This document shows, piece by piece, positions 18,009 through 27,769 of a stretch of DNA of 64,000 nt. The stretch's first letter is position 1. Every line of letters begins with the position of its first letter. This DNA is from Desulfopila sp. IMCC35006. Lineage in GTDB: Bacteria > Desulfobacterota > Desulfobulbia > Desulfobulbales > Desulfocapsaceae. Below the pieces are notes generated by a model. That model saw only the letters and a list, made by a program, of their open reading frames with translations, made no database searches and was not told the DNA's origin. The DNA lies in assembly GCF_005116645.1 (NCBI RefSeq), contig NZ_SWCM01000011.1, positions 124,001 to 188,000 on the forward strand. Reading direction: 5' to 3'. The translations under genes were made by a program, and so were the position numbers.

Positions 18009-18042
18009 CCCCGGTAGAGTATGCATTTGGTTGTTGTAGAAA

Positions 18043-19125
18043 TCAGTAATCGTCGGTCAATGTATGTAAAAAGGCGATGATATCATTGACTTCAGCTGGC
18101 AATAAGCTGAGATTTCCAACACTTGGGTCGATGTTTTCAATAACCTCTGGAGTAAATCCACTGGAATTATTCACGAAATTGACCATTTCTTCTAAAGTCG
18201 GGAATGATCCATTGTGTGCATATGGCGCTGACATGGCAATATTACGCAGGGTCGGGACTTTGAACTTACCGTTTTGTAAATCATCACCTACGATTGCGCC
18301 CAGACCGAGGTCTGCAGAGTCGAGCGGGACCAGCGGATTAGCCGGGACGCCGATGTTGGAGTATCGATAGTTGGTGAACAGCGGAGCGGGAGCATCGAAT
18401 GCAGCAACCGTGGAATGACATCGGTCACAGTGTGCAACAAATAAAGTGAAGCCTCTTGCCTCAGCAGGGGTGAGCTGGGCCTTGTTTGCCAGATAGAGAT
18501 CGAATTTAGAGTTGAATTTGGTGACATCGGCCGAACGTTCATAGGCGGCAACAGCCCTTGCAAAATTATCGTAGGCTGCATCTTCATCATACAGCGAATT
18601 ATTGCCAAATTCCTTGTACCATAAATTGACGTAGCTGGAATTCTTAATAACCTCTACAATGGCCGCCTTGTCTGACATTGCCATTTCCACGGGATTTAAC
18701 GGTGGTCCCTGGGCCTGTTCGGCCAGGGGGTCGGCCAGTGATAAAGAATTGCCAGCGGCCCTGCCGTCCCAGAAAAGCCCCCCTTCATATTCGCCGTCGC
18801 CCACTTGTGCAAGAGGCGGACTGAAGCCGGCATAAGCTGAGGTCGGGGCATTGCGTCCCCCCTTGCTCACACCGTCCGATCCGGTTGATACAACGCTTGT
18901 GTAAGGATTAAGGTGGTTTTTCAGGTCGGCAAATCCGGCAAGATGATGATGGCAGGTTCGGCATGATTGATTTTTATCAAGTGACAGATTCTTGTCGTTA
19001 TAAAGGTGCATGCCAAGTTTTTGCAGATTACTGGTTACGGCTGGCGGGCCGCCGGCAGCAATAACCATGGTCGTAACGGCCAAAACGCCCAGTGTGGAAA
19101 GAATCGATAGGATCATTTTTTTCAT
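18043..19125 (-). CDS. periplasmic diheme cytochrome c peroxidase (CcpA/MauG family)
   Basis: The 360-residue protein has a signal peptide (residues 1-24, 'LAVTTMVIAAGG') and two c-type haem sites, Cys55-x-x-Cys58-His59 ('CRTCH') and Cys233-x-x-Cys236-His237 ('CDRCH'). 'FWDGRAAGNS' and 'YAHNGSFPTLEEMV' are typical of bacterial diheme peroxidases that reduce H2O2 to water with electrons from small cytochromes. AAGGAGG precedes the ATG at 19125. It is a single-gene unit ending in a strong terminator. Confidence 0.93.
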   Translation of the reverse strand: MKKMILSILSTLGVLAVTTMVIAAGGPPAVTSNLQKLGMHLYNDKNLSLDKNQSCRTCHHHLAGFADLKNHLNPYTSVVSTGSDGVSKGGRNAPTSAYAGFSPPLAQVGDGEYEGGLFWDGRAAGNSLSLADPLAEQAQGPPLNPVEMAMSDKAAIVEVIKNSSYVNLWYKEFGNNSLYDEDAAYDNFARAVAAYERSADVTKFNSKFDLYLANKAQLTPAEARGFTLFVAHCDRCHSTVAAFDAPAPLFTNYRYSNIGVPANPLVPLDSADLGLGAIVGDDLQNGKFKVPTLRNIAMSAPYAHNGSFPTLEEMVNFVNNSSGFTPEVIENIDPSVGNLSLLPAEVNDIIAFLHTLTDDY

Positions 19126-19142
19126 GAGTACCCTCCTTTGTT

Positions 19143-19463
19143 GTGATGACGTTTGTTGTAAAGATACAAAGCCCGATTCCTCTGCAGATCCAAATTAAGG
19201 AAAGTCGGTGCTTCTATTTCTGCTCTCTTGAATATCAACGGCTGCCCCATCATTTGGTTACACACGCGGGACCATTAAATTTCTACTGGTCACGCTATCG
19301 GTATGGACGGTCACGCCCGATTGAACAGATCTCACGTAGAAATTTTGGCGTTCGAAAGATAAATTTTTTGATACATTTTTTACCCGCAACGGATATATCT
19401 GATAAAGATTTAGATGTTCTTCTTAAGGAAAGTGATTACCCGGAGAATTTGAGATACTGCTAA
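19143..19463 (+). CDS. doubtful hypothetical ORF (106 aa)
   Basis: The frame runs from ATG 19143 to TAA 19461-19463 in the 384-base gap between the peroxidase and the DUF3303 gene. Its second half reads protein-like ('LPATDISDKDLDVLLKESDY'), but the first 30 codons overlap the divergent promoter region of the peroxidase and no ribosome site precedes the start. It could be a real small gene with a later start, a decayed gene or noise. Confidence 0.25.
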   Translation: MMTFVVKIQSPIPLQIQIKESRCFYFCSLEYQRLPHHLVTHAGPLNFYWSRYRYGRSRPIEQISRRNFGVRKINFLIHFLPATDISDKDLDVLLKESDYPENLRYC

Positions 19464-19509
19464 TAATTATAAAGACTTATTGTTTTGATGAGCTGCATTT
19501 AATCATACT

Positions 19510-19746
19510 ATGAAAAAATACATGGTCGTTGAAAATTACAAAAAAGGCTGCTATGAGAAAATATATGAAAGGTATCATGTACAAGGCAGGTTATTGCCTG
19601 ATGGTTTACATTTTCTGAATTCATGGGTTAATAAAGATCAAAGTATTTGTTTCCAGTTAATGGAAGCAAATGACTCGGAGTTGTTTTCCGAATGGTTCAG
19701 AAAATGGGACGATCTTGTCGATTTTGAACTTTATCCCATAGATTAA
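19510..19746 (+). CDS. DUF3303 family protein
   Basis: The 78-residue product starts 'MKKYMVVENYKKGCYEKIYE', and its middle carries 'RYHVQGRLLPDGLHFLNSWV' and 'CFQLMEANDSELFSEWF', the signature of DUF3303. These are small single-domain cytosolic proteins of unknown function. The gene stands alone with a poor ribosome site and an AT-rich upstream region. Confidence 0.85.
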   Translation: MKKYMVVENYKKGCYEKIYERYHVQGRLLPDGLHFLNSWVNKDQSICFQLMEANDSELFSEWFRKWDDLVDFELYPID

Positions 19747-19817
19747 CAGGAGAGGGGGCAGGTTCGCTTCGCCCATGCTGTTACTCTGGAATGTATCGAG
19801 AAAGTTGGAGGCATTTC

Positions 19818-20336
19818 ATGACAAAGCCAATTATCAACATTGATGATGTCGAGCTGAAACCGCGGCCACCGGCATTTGCTCCCTCCGGGTCGTCAGCAGA
19901 ACGCTACGACGCAAAGATGGGGTATATCGGCCCTCGTCTCGGCGCTCGGCAGCTCGGATACAACATCACCGCCGTGCCGCCTGGAAAACGGGCGTTTCCC
20001 TTTCACAATCATCGCGTTAACGAAGAGATGTTCTATGTTTTGCAAGGCACCGGTCAAATTCGCATCGGTCTGAATATCTATCCCATCCGCCCAGGTGATG
20101 TAATTGCCTGTCCGGCAGGGGGAAAGGAAACCGCCCATCAAATTATCAATACCGGTGCGGAAGAATTGCGATATCTAGCGGTCAGCACCAGACTGTCACC
20201 CGAGATAGCCGAGTATCCCGATTCCGGTAAGTTTGGCGTCCTTGCCGAGTTCCCCGCAGGTTCTGCCGGCCAACCGCAAAGATTCATGTTTGTCGGGCGA
20301 GAAGGCGAATCGCTCGATTACTGGGAGGGAGAATAA
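19818..20336 (+). CDS. cupin-domain protein
   Basis: The 172-residue product has one conserved cupin barrel. Motif 1 is 'PFHNHRVNEEMFYVLQGTGQ' with His, His and Glu metal ligands, and motif 2 is 'YPIRPGDVIACPAGGKETAH'. Members bind a divalent metal and act on or sense small metabolites; no substrate can be inferred. GGAGG precedes the ATG at 19818, shorter than the full open frame from 19791. The N-terminal tail ('VELKPRPPAFAPSGSSAERY') is typical of a bacterial cupin subfamily. Confidence 0.88.
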   Translation: MTKPIINIDDVELKPRPPAFAPSGSSAERYDAKMGYIGPRLGARQLGYNITAVPPGKRAFPFHNHRVNEEMFYVLQGTGQIRIGLNIYPIRPGDVIACPAGGKETAHQIINTGAEELRYLAVSTRLSPEIAEYPDSGKFGVLAEFPAGSAGQPQRFMFVGREGESLDYWEGE

Positions 20337-20468
20337 CCCTGTCGACCGAACAGGTTCCGTTCTTCAGTGTTGCGGCAGAGTTACAATCTTTGCCCAAAAA
20401 CGGTGCACCCTAAAGAATTTGCTTTGCGAGTATTTGTCTGGAGCCCATTCGAGTCTTACTTTTATTCC

Positions 20469-21335
20469 ATGGACAAACATAACCTGCACATTGGTACATG
20501 TTCCTGGAAGTATGATTCCTGGCAGGGCATGATCTACCCGGCACATAAACCCTACAATTATCTCCGGGAATACAGCCGGCACTACCATACGGTCGAGGTG
20601 GACCAGTGGTTCTGGTCGTTGTTTCGCGGCGATAAGGCGGTGCTGCCTAAACCGTCAGTTGTGAAAGAGTATGCCCAATCCGTTCCGGACAATTTCATCT
20701 TTGCCATTAAAGTTCCGAACAGCATCACCCTGACCCACCATTACCGGAAGCAGAAAAACGATCCTCTGATCCCCAACCCGCACTACCTTTCGGTTGATCT
20801 GATGCAGCGCTTCCTGGAGAGCTTAGCGCCCATTTCCCAAAATATCGGTCCTCTCATCTTTCAGTTTGAATACCTCAATCGGCAGAAGGTGCCAGGCGGA
20901 CTCACGCAGTTCCTTGACCGGTTTGCTGAGTTTGCCGAACAATTACCTGCCGGGCGGGACTATTTTGTCGAAACAAGAAATCCGAATTTTCTGAACGAAA
21001 AATACTTTGGCTTTCTTAACTCCCAGGGGCTGTATCATGTCTTTCTGCAGGGCTATTACATGCCATCTGTTTTTGATCTGTATAACACCTACCGTGAACA
21101 GGTAAGAGGCCGGGTCGTGATTCGATTACACGGCCCTGATCGGAAGGGGATGGAGGAGCAAACCGGGAACGATTGGAGCCAGGTTGTTTCCCCCAGAGAC
21201 CACGATATTGCGTCACTCGTCGGGATGTTGTCGGATCTGCAATCCAGGCGGATCGAGACCTTTCTTTTCGTGAATAATCATTTTGAAGGATCGGCGCCGA
21301 GGACCATCGTGCGCATTGAGCAAAGGTTGATGTGA
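20469..21335 (+). CDS. DUF72 family protein (YecE-like TIM barrel)
   Basis: The 288-residue product begins 'MDKHNLHIGTCSWKYDSWQG' and contains 'YHTVEVDQWFWSLFRG', 'FIFAIKVPNSITLTHHYRK', 'PLIFQFEYLN' and 'VIRLHGPDRKGME', the standard DUF72 blocks. The family has a TIM-barrel fold and an unknown reaction. The frame is open to 20367, but homology-like sequence starts at the ATG at 20469. No strong ribosome site is seen. It precedes the injection-system operon by 239 bases and is probably unrelated. Confidence 0.88.
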   Translation: MDKHNLHIGTCSWKYDSWQGMIYPAHKPYNYLREYSRHYHTVEVDQWFWSLFRGDKAVLPKPSVVKEYAQSVPDNFIFAIKVPNSITLTHHYRKQKNDPLIPNPHYLSVDLMQRFLESLAPISQNIGPLIFQFEYLNRQKVPGGLTQFLDRFAEFAEQLPAGRDYFVETRNPNFLNEKYFGFLNSQGLYHVFLQGYYMPSVFDLYNTYREQVRGRVVIRLHGPDRKGMEEQTGNDWSQVVSPRDHDIASLVGMLSDLQSRRIETFLFVNNHFEGSAPRTIVRIEQRLM

Positions 21336-21473
21336 ATTGCAGGTGATCTCCGGGGACATATTTTACTGATTATCCCAGGCTAAGGATATTTGTACATTTT
21401 TCTCTGTTTTCTAACTCCATAATCTATCGGGTAATAACCTGATTTTGGGGCCAAATGACCATCGTTAATTTTC

Positions 21474-21503
21474 TTGACTTTTCTTTTGGCGTTCTTATAT
21501 GAA
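21474..21503 (+). promoter_or_regulatory. candidate sigma-70 promoter of the contractile-system operon
   Basis: TTGACT at 21474-21479 is followed by TATATG (16-base spacer) or TATGAA (18-base spacer, 21498-21503) in an AT-rich region. It lies 72 bases before the first operon gene and is the best -35/-10 match in the 239-base gap. A second AT-rich stretch with TTAATAAAAATA follows. It is predicted by eye only. Confidence 0.4.
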
Positions 21504-21574
21504 ATTGTTAGATAGTTAATAAAAATACAGCTGATAAGGAGTAAAGTATAACCCAATAACTCACGAAGATAACG

Positions 21575-22168
21575 ATGATAATAAAACCCATGCTGGACAG
21601 TTTTGAGCTGCCATTTATTGAATCCATTCGGAGTCTGGAGCGCAGAAGACTTGCCTGCCACGGTGTTCCTGGTCTTGTGGGAGATTTACATCAGGATCTG
21701 GGAGCCGAAAGTCTGGTTGTTGAGATTATTGGGTCTTTACAGGGGGATAAAAACCGCGACGATTTTTTTGAGGCAATTCGGGAAAAATTCAATACCGCCG
21801 AACCCGTGCCCTTTGTCGCAGACATACTCACTGCGACAGAGCTTGAAGAAGTTATTATCGAACAGTTGGAAGTTGAAGAACAAAACCAGTGGGATCGCCC
21901 ACTTATCTATCGTATTGTCCTCCGTCAGTATGTCGAACCTCCTGAACCTGTAACCGCGTTTGATGACCTGGGCCTTGAGCTTGACCCCGAGCTGGACCTG
22001 CTTGCCGGCCTGGGGCTGGACGGTCTGGAACTGCCTGATCTTCTCATACAGATCCCCGAGATTGGAAATCCTGTAGAGCCTCTCCTGCCAGCACTTGACG
22101 GTACAGATTCGGCTGTATCCGGCATAGGCAGCCTTCTTGAAGATTTTAACAGGAAATTTACCGGATGA
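21575..22168 (+). CDS. baseplate/hub-associated protein, DNA-circularisation N-terminal-like
   Basis: The 197-residue product's first 120 residues resemble the N-terminal domain of Mu-type 'DNA circularisation' tail proteins: 'CHGVPGLVGDLHQDLGAESL', 'AIREKFNTAEPVPFVADI' and 'RPLIYRIVLRQYVEPPEP'. In myophages this family sits between the tape measure and hub. The C-terminal 75 residues are acidic and Leu/Pro rich, unlike the phage proteins. It opens the operon and overlaps the next gene by four bases (ATGA). The start has no clear ribosome site; ATG 21590 is an alternative. Confidence 0.55.
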   Translation: MIIKPMLDSFELPFIESIRSLERRRLACHGVPGLVGDLHQDLGAESLVVEIIGSLQGDKNRDDFFEAIREKFNTAEPVPFVADILTATELEEVIIEQLEVEEQNQWDRPLIYRIVLRQYVEPPEPVTAFDDLGLELDPELDLLAGLGLDGLELPDLLIQIPEIGNPVEPLLPALDGTDSAVSGIGSLLEDFNRKFTG

Positions 22169-25100
22169 GCAATACCCTACTCAATACGCTCACCGAGGCT
22201 CTGGGCGACGGATTCACACCGACGGCCCTGCAATCGGTTATGAGTGGCGGATTTGATGTTTCTGCGCCGAGTATTGATGTAAGCCAGGCCGAGGGGATAA
22301 CCGGGCAGCTCGCCTCTCTCGATCTGAGCTCGCTTTCGGGGGCTGTTTCTTCGGTTGCGCAATCCGGACTCGGTGGGCTTGCTGCTTTGCCCGGCATTGA
22401 CAATATTCTGCATCCGGTCAACGCGGTTCTGCAGTTTGCAGGACAGCTGGAGACTGCTGATGTGGCTGGCATGATCACCCGGCTGCAGCAAGCCGCGGAC
22501 AACAGCAATACCGCCAACCGCCTGGGCCTGGACGGTGTTGATGAATCCATTAGAGCTGTTTTTGATCTCAACGGAGATTCCGGGCTGTCCGACCTTCTTG
22601 CCCTTGGGTCATCACTGCTGCCGATCAACCTTGCCACTGAAGCCGGCAACATTCTCAGCAGGCTGGACGGTGTCACTGTCGCCCTGAAGGTGCTTGGTTC
22701 GCTGATGAGTCTGCATGCAAGTTTTGAAAAAACAGCCGAAGTCTCCGCAAGTATAAATGATCTCATCGTACCCCATGAAATAGAGAGCCAACGGCTTCGC
22801 CTCATCGGCTGGAAATCTAACTCAACCCTAGCCGCTCAAATCAGTGCGGCTAACGCAGATGACCGCGCGGCCATTGACCGGTTGACCAGGCAGGTTCAAG
22901 AGTTTTTAAATGATATCAATGTATTTGCCGGGAGCCTGCAAAAAGGGCTCGGATTTGGTGATGCGGCGTTAAGTACGGCGGGGCTTGATGCCCTTGAACA
23001 GACCATTGATTCCGTCTCCAATACCCTGCTCAATACAAGCCTTGACCCGGCCAGAGCCCTGTCGACTGCGTTGCGGGACTGGCTGACGGAAAAACTTCCC
23101 GCCGATTTCGGCACTCCTGCCGTCTCCCTTGATGGTGTTGTCTTGGAGATGCAGGGTCTGGCTGAGGATCTTGAAGCACAGGTCAACGCCTTGCCCGTTG
23201 AAAGCATGATCGCACCCGTAACAAATGCTGTTGGCCAGGTAACCACGGTTGTCAGCGATCTCAATAACGCCCTGGCCGTAGCCACCGGTGCCATACGATC
23301 TGCTTTCGAGCAGGTTCGCCAGCTTATTGACGGCCTTAATCTGGCCGGAATAGCCGAAACCATCTCGGCAACCCTGCGTCCCGTTGTTCAGGCTATCGAC
23401 CAGCTGGAGTCATTCATCGCCGGAATCAGCACTACCATTGAAGAGGCTATGGGTCTGGCGGTGACTGCGGTCAGAAATGTCAAGGAAGGCATAGAGAGCG
23501 GTGCGGGAGAAGTTGCCGATGCTTTTGCACAAGTTGAAGCAGTTCTGGTTGCCCTTGATATGGAATCACTCATAAAAGGGATGCAGACGGGGATTGCGGC
23601 GGTGGTTGATGCGCTTAAAAAAATAGACCTCGATCCTTATTTCGATACAGCTGTCGATGCCATGGATACGGTGAGTTCCATCATTGATGCGGTTCCCGTT
23701 GAACTGCTGCCTGAAGATATGGAGGCTGATCTGCAGAATGCGGTGCAGCCGGTAAAAAGTATTGATTTTGACAGGGATGTAAGACAGATACTTATTGTAA
23801 AACTCGAAGAGATCCTCGACAGGGTGGATGAAGATATTCTCGGGGAAATAGACCGCATGGCCCAGGAGATCGTCGCCTTTCTCCAGCAGCATGATCCCGA
23901 GGAAAAGCTGGAGGAGCTGGAAAAAGAATACTTCGATCCCATGCTGGCGACAATCCAGGCGATAAATCCGGAAGAAATACTCAAACCGGTCACCGATGTC
24001 ATTGATGATATGAAAGAGCGTATCCTGCAGATCGATATCAGAGAACTGGTCGTGGCGAACATTGACGGTGTGTTCGACGATATTATCTCTTACTATGACG
24101 GGTGTGACCCGGAACCTCTGCTGGCCCCTGTTGGAGAAGAAGTGGACGCTTTTCGCCGGCGTATCATCGAACTTACCGGCATAGACGGCTGGGCCAATCA
24201 TATTGATACCCTGGAGCAGCAGGTCGCCCAGTGGCTGGACAAACTTGATTTCACTAAACTTATTAGTGAAATTGATGCCATGTATACCTCCATGCTTCGT
24301 TCCCTGGGCAACGATGCGGGGAGTTCGACCGTCATGGGAGGCTTTATTGCCGGACTGCTGAGCGGTTCGGTTGCACTGCGATCTTCCTCGTACAACACAG
24401 TACTGCGCTGGATTTCAGGGGCGGAAGACGGGGTCGAAACCGTCCATGCCCTCATTGGCGATAGTCTTGGTAAACTGCAATCGACCCTGGCGGTGGTGGA
24501 CAGCCTGCAGCCGGACCTGGTGGTGGCCGAAATCATGCCCACTTACCGTGGCATCAGGCAGGCGGTTGCCGCCCTTCCCGCCGAACACCCCCTGCGCCTG
24601 GGGCTGGAGCTTTCCCTGGCAGCCAGTGCTCCTGACGACCTGCTGGCTGGCATTAGCGCCAATCTCCCCGCCTACCGGATGAAAATCGACAACACCATCA
24701 AAGCCCTGCAACGACTTGAGACTTCCGGGTTCAGCCAGATAACCTCTGCCGGAGAGGCCCTGCACACTAGCTGGCAACCGCTTACCGATGTGCAATGGAA
24801 ACTGATCGTCCTGGTTCGACGCTTTGGTGTTGATCCCGTAGGCAAACCATTAATGGTTATTGTCGGGGAAATACTGGCTGCACTCCGGCCCGGTACGGCG
24901 CTTGAACCTTTTACGGCAGTGGTTGAGGCACTGAAGGCTAAAATAGGCGAGCTTGTCAGTGCTCTTGTCAGCCCGGTTAAAGACGCGGTCAGTCAGATAC
25001 AGACTTTGCTCAACACGATTAATATTCAGCTCATAAGCGATGAATTAAAGGCGGTCCATACGCAGATACGCCATGAACTTATGGCGTTCAGGCCAAGTGT

Positions 25101-25428
25101 GCTGCTGGCTGAGCCTCTTGATGCGTTTGACAGTCTGCGGAGCGGTATTGAAGGGTTTGACCCCTTTGGTGCCGTTCGGGCAGCAATCGATGAATTTAAA
25201 GGAGAAGCGGAAGAACTGCTTGGTTCGGACAGCCTGCTCAGGCCTTCAGTCATGTTTGCCGGCCTGCTGGAACAGTACCAGCGGATCCTCAAGCTCGCCG
25301 CACAGCTCAATGTTAAAGAGGCCCTGCAGCCGGTACTTGAGGAGCTTGATGCCATTAAAGAGCAGCTTGATGCAGGTTTGACTGAGACTGGCGACGCCTT
25401 TACCAGGCTGCAGGGAGCACTGCCGTGA
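22165..25428 (+). CDS. long alpha-helical protein, tape-measure candidate
   Basis: The 1087-residue product is almost wholly amphipathic helix, rich in Ala, Leu, Asp and Glu, with no enzyme motif. Quasi-repeats with a 'PEExLxPV' flavour recur, for example 'NPEEILKPVTDVIDDMKERI' and 'DPEPLLAPVGEEVDAFRRRI'. Length and helicity suit a tail tape measure or a scaffold along the tail. However, it lies before the sheath, whereas tape measures usually lie between the chaperone and the hub. It overlaps both neighbours by four bases. Function is inferred from shape and context only. Confidence 0.5.
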   Translation: MSNTLLNTLTEALGDGFTPTALQSVMSGGFDVSAPSIDVSQAEGITGQLASLDLSSLSGAVSSVAQSGLGGLAALPGIDNILHPVNAVLQFAGQLETADVAGMITRLQQAADNSNTANRLGLDGVDESIRAVFDLNGDSGLSDLLALGSSLLPINLATEAGNILSRLDGVTVALKVLGSLMSLHASFEKTAEVSASINDLIVPHEIESQRLRLIGWKSNSTLAAQISAANADDRAAIDRLTRQVQEFLNDINVFAGSLQKGLGFGDAALSTAGLDALEQTIDSVSNTLLNTSLDPARALSTALRDWLTEKLPADFGTPAVSLDGVVLEMQGLAEDLEAQVNALPVESMIAPVTNAVGQVTTVVSDLNNALAVATGAIRSAFEQVRQLIDGLNLAGIAETISATLRPVVQAIDQLESFIAGISTTIEEAMGLAVTAVRNVKEGIESGAGEVADAFAQVEAVLVALDMESLIKGMQTGIAAVVDALKKIDLDPYFDTAVDAMDTVSSIIDAVPVELLPEDMEADLQNAVQPVKSIDFDRDVRQILIVKLEEILDRVDEDILGEIDRMAQEIVAFLQQHDPEEKLEELEKEYFDPMLATIQAINPEEILKPVTDVIDDMKERILQIDIRELVVANIDGVFDDIISYYDGCDPEPLLAPVGEEVDAFRRRIIELTGIDGWANHIDTLEQQVAQWLDKLDFTKLISEIDAMYTSMLRSLGNDAGSSTVMGGFIAGLLSGSVALRSSSYNTVLRWISGAEDGVETVHALIGDSLGKLQSTLAVVDSLQPDLVVAEIMPTYRGIRQAVAALPAEHPLRLGLELSLAASAPDDLLAGISANLPAYRMKIDNTIKALQRLETSGFSQITSAGEALHTSWQPLTDVQWKLIVLVRRFGVDPVGKPLMVIVGEILAALRPGTALEPFTAVVEALKAKIGELVSALVSPVKDAVSQIQTLLNTINIQLISDELKAVHTQIRHELMAFRPSVLLAEPLDAFDSLRSGIEGFDPFGAVRAAIDEFKGEAEELLGSDSLLRPSVMFAGLLEQYQRILKLAAQLNVKEALQPVLEELDAIKEQLDAGLTETGDAFTRLQGALP

Positions 25429-26282
25429 TTGCCCTGCAGTCTTTTGTCAACAGCCTGGTGCTTTTTCTGCAAAGCCAGGTGGTGACACCCCTGACCACAG
25501 TAGGGGTGGTGCGGCCGAACACGGTAAACGAACTTCCGGCTGTCACCCTGTCTCTGCTGGAGTTGCAGTGCAGCAAGGTAGGGGTTGGCGGAAACCCCGG
25601 TAATCTGGTGCAAGGCTCCATGCAGCTTGCCTTGACTGTGGATTTGGCAGACCCGGTGGTTGTTTTTCCGGATAATGAGGCGGTCAAGCTGCTCAGCGAT
25701 GACCGGACGACCCTGCAGATCCCTCATCAACCTCTGGTTGACCGGGACGGCGCAAGGCCCGAATTTCTTGAGCAAAGTGATGTCACGGTCACCCTTGACG
25801 GCACAGAGATGAGCGTTGTCCAGAGTCCTCCGCAGGACGGTCAATGCCGGCTGAGCACACGCACCGGTCTCCTGGAATTTGGTGCTGCACTGCCGGGGGT
25901 CGGTACACTCGTCATCCTTTACCGCATTGGGCAGTGGGAGGCGGAAACTTCGCGGTGCTCAGGTCTGCTGCAGGTTGAGATGTATGCAGCCGGAGCAACA
26001 GATACCGAACAACTGAGCAATGAAATTTTAACAGTCCTTTCCCGTAAAACGTACAATATCATGAAAGGATTAACCAGACTCTCTCCCGTTGCCTGGGGGG
26101 CAATTGAAAAACCGGCTGTCCCCAAGGGGCAGACCATGTTCCGAACAGTACGGTACAGTTTTACCTTTGATCATGAACAACCAGTTATCAGTACAGGCGG
26201 TGGTCCAATCCAAATCATAGATGTTTGGTCGGCGATGGGGCCGGAACAGTTTTCTATCACCAAGAGGAATAATCATGAGTGA
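25425..26282 (+). CDS. putative tail terminator/cap protein
   Basis: The 285-residue product has an N-terminal segment 'LQSFVNSLVLFLQSQVVTPL' followed by beta-rich sequence ('LPAVTLSLLELQ', 'MQLALTVDLADPVV') and a C-terminal part with 'TVRYSFTFDHEQPVI'. The N-terminal pattern recalls the Pvc16/DUF4255 cap proteins or tail terminators that close the end of the sheath-tube. Its position immediately before the sheath gene agrees. I cannot confirm the family. It overlaps the sheath gene by eight bases. Confidence 0.45.
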   Translation: MIALQSFVNSLVLFLQSQVVTPLTTVGVVRPNTVNELPAVTLSLLELQCSKVGVGGNPGNLVQGSMQLALTVDLADPVVVFPDNEAVKLLSDDRTTLQIPHQPLVDRDGARPEFLEQSDVTVTLDGTEMSVVQSPPQDGQCRLSTRTGLLEFGAALPGVGTLVILYRIGQWEAETSRCSGLLQVEMYAAGATDTEQLSNEILTVLSRKTYNIMKGLTRLSPVAWGAIEKPAVPKGQTMFRTVRYSFTFDHEQPVISTGGGPIQIIDVWSAMGPEQFSITKRNNHE

Positions 26283-27705
26283 ATCCATAAGCGAAATGAT
26301 CCTGCCGGGAACCTACATTGAAGTCAGAGCTGAAGGGCTGATCGGTGTCGGAGGCATCGCCACGGGAAACATCGGGATTGTTGGTACAGCGGCAAAGGGC
26401 AAGAAAAACACCGTGTATGCTATCGGCAATTATGCTGAAGCCCTTGATTTTTTCGGCGAGCCCGACGACTGGGCCACGGAAAATAAACTAACCCTGGTTC
26501 GTACTGCCCAGATGGCTTTTCAGGGGGGCGGTAAAAATGTTTTTGCCGTCCGGATTGCCAACGGTGATCCGGTAAAAGCAGCGGGAATAATCCACAGCGT
26601 CAATGCTGCAACCCCAGCCGATTTCACCATGACGGCCAAAGAAGCCGGCACCTACGGTAACCAGATCAGTTATTCAGTGACCGAGGTAACCCTCAAAGGG
26701 GGCGGAAAAACCTACGTTCTGGCCCTGAAATACCGAAATATCAAAGAGGTTTATGAAGGGCTGAATATCGGAGAAATACACGCCCAGATCAAAGCTGAAA
26801 GCATGCTGGTGGATGTGTCGGATGCCGTGAATGCCGGCGACGCCCTTCGTCCGGCAACGAGCAGACCGCTGAACAAAAATGCTGACGGCGGCGATGGCAC
26901 TGCCGGATTGGATCACGCCAATGTCAGCGGCGTTGATCTGGAGGAGGGACTGGCCGTCCTGGAAAACGAGCCGGTCAACATTCTGCTTGTTGGCGGATTT
27001 GATGTAAAGAGCGGCGGTGACAAGGTCGGCGCCCATCTTGAACGAACGGAAAATGTCGGGAAAGAGCGCATTGCCATTCTTGGTGCCAGTGCAAGCACCG
27101 CCTCAACCGTCGAAACGGATGCCGATGCAGTCAACGATGACAGGATTGTGCTGGTGGCTCCGGGCATGAAGACTGACGACCCGTTCAATAAAAAGGAGGT
27201 CACGTATCCGCCGGCCTATCTTGCCGCGATCATCGGCGGCAAGCTTTCCACTCTTGCCCCCCATATCAGCATGACCAATAAGGACGTTTCCATCAAAGAT
27301 CTCAGTGAGCAATATAATGAAACCGTCACCAAGAAACTGCTGAATAAAGGCGTCCTGCTCGTACGGACAAAATTCGGCAGGCAGATTGTCCGGGCCATTA
27401 CCAGCCAGGATGGGCCTTTCAAGCAAATTTCCATCAGGCGCGTCGTCGATTATGCCAAGGCCGGGGTACGCAAAGGGGCCGATCCCTATATCGGCAGGCT
27501 GAATAATGCCAGAGTGCGGGCGGCGCTTAAAGCCACATTGGACGGATTCCTGTCCCAGATGTTGATGGATGAAATGCTCGTTGGTTATGAACTGGACGTA
27601 ACGGCCACCCGCAGCCAGGAAATAAATGGCATTGCCGCGGTGACCATGACGCTCAAACCGACATTCTCGATTGATTTTATCCGGGTAACAATGAATCTCG
27701 AATAA
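26275..27705 (+). CDS. contractile tail sheath protein
   Basis: The 476-residue product has the tail-sheath layout. The N-terminus 'ILPGTYIEVRAEGLIGVGGI' is followed by a 'GNIGIVGTAAKGKKN' Rossmann-like start, 'QMAFQGGGKNVFAVRIANG' and a conserved C-terminal domain with 'LNKGVLLVRTKFGRQIVRAI' and 'VTMTLKPTFSIDFIRVTMNL', whose last strand joins neighbouring subunits. Sheath contraction drives the tube through a membrane. Only one sheath gene is present; eCIS such as PVC/Afp have several. The ATG at 26275 has AAGAGGA upstream. Confidence 0.93.
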   Translation: MSESISEMILPGTYIEVRAEGLIGVGGIATGNIGIVGTAAKGKKNTVYAIGNYAEALDFFGEPDDWATENKLTLVRTAQMAFQGGGKNVFAVRIANGDPVKAAGIIHSVNAATPADFTMTAKEAGTYGNQISYSVTEVTLKGGGKTYVLALKYRNIKEVYEGLNIGEIHAQIKAESMLVDVSDAVNAGDALRPATSRPLNKNADGGDGTAGLDHANVSGVDLEEGLAVLENEPVNILLVGGFDVKSGGDKVGAHLERTENVGKERIAILGASASTASTVETDADAVNDDRIVLVAPGMKTDDPFNKKEVTYPPAYLAAIIGGKLSTLAPHISMTNKDVSIKDLSEQYNETVTKKLLNKGVLLVRTKFGRQIVRAITSQDGPFKQISIRRVVDYAKAGVRKGADPYIGRLNNARVRAALKATLDGFLSQMLMDEMLVGYELDVTATRSQEINGIAAVTMTLKPTFSIDFIRVTMNLE

Positions 27706-27769
27706 ACCATTTCCCATGTGGCCTCATGTGCCTTGATGTTTTACCACTGCAAAATATTAGGAGTCAATC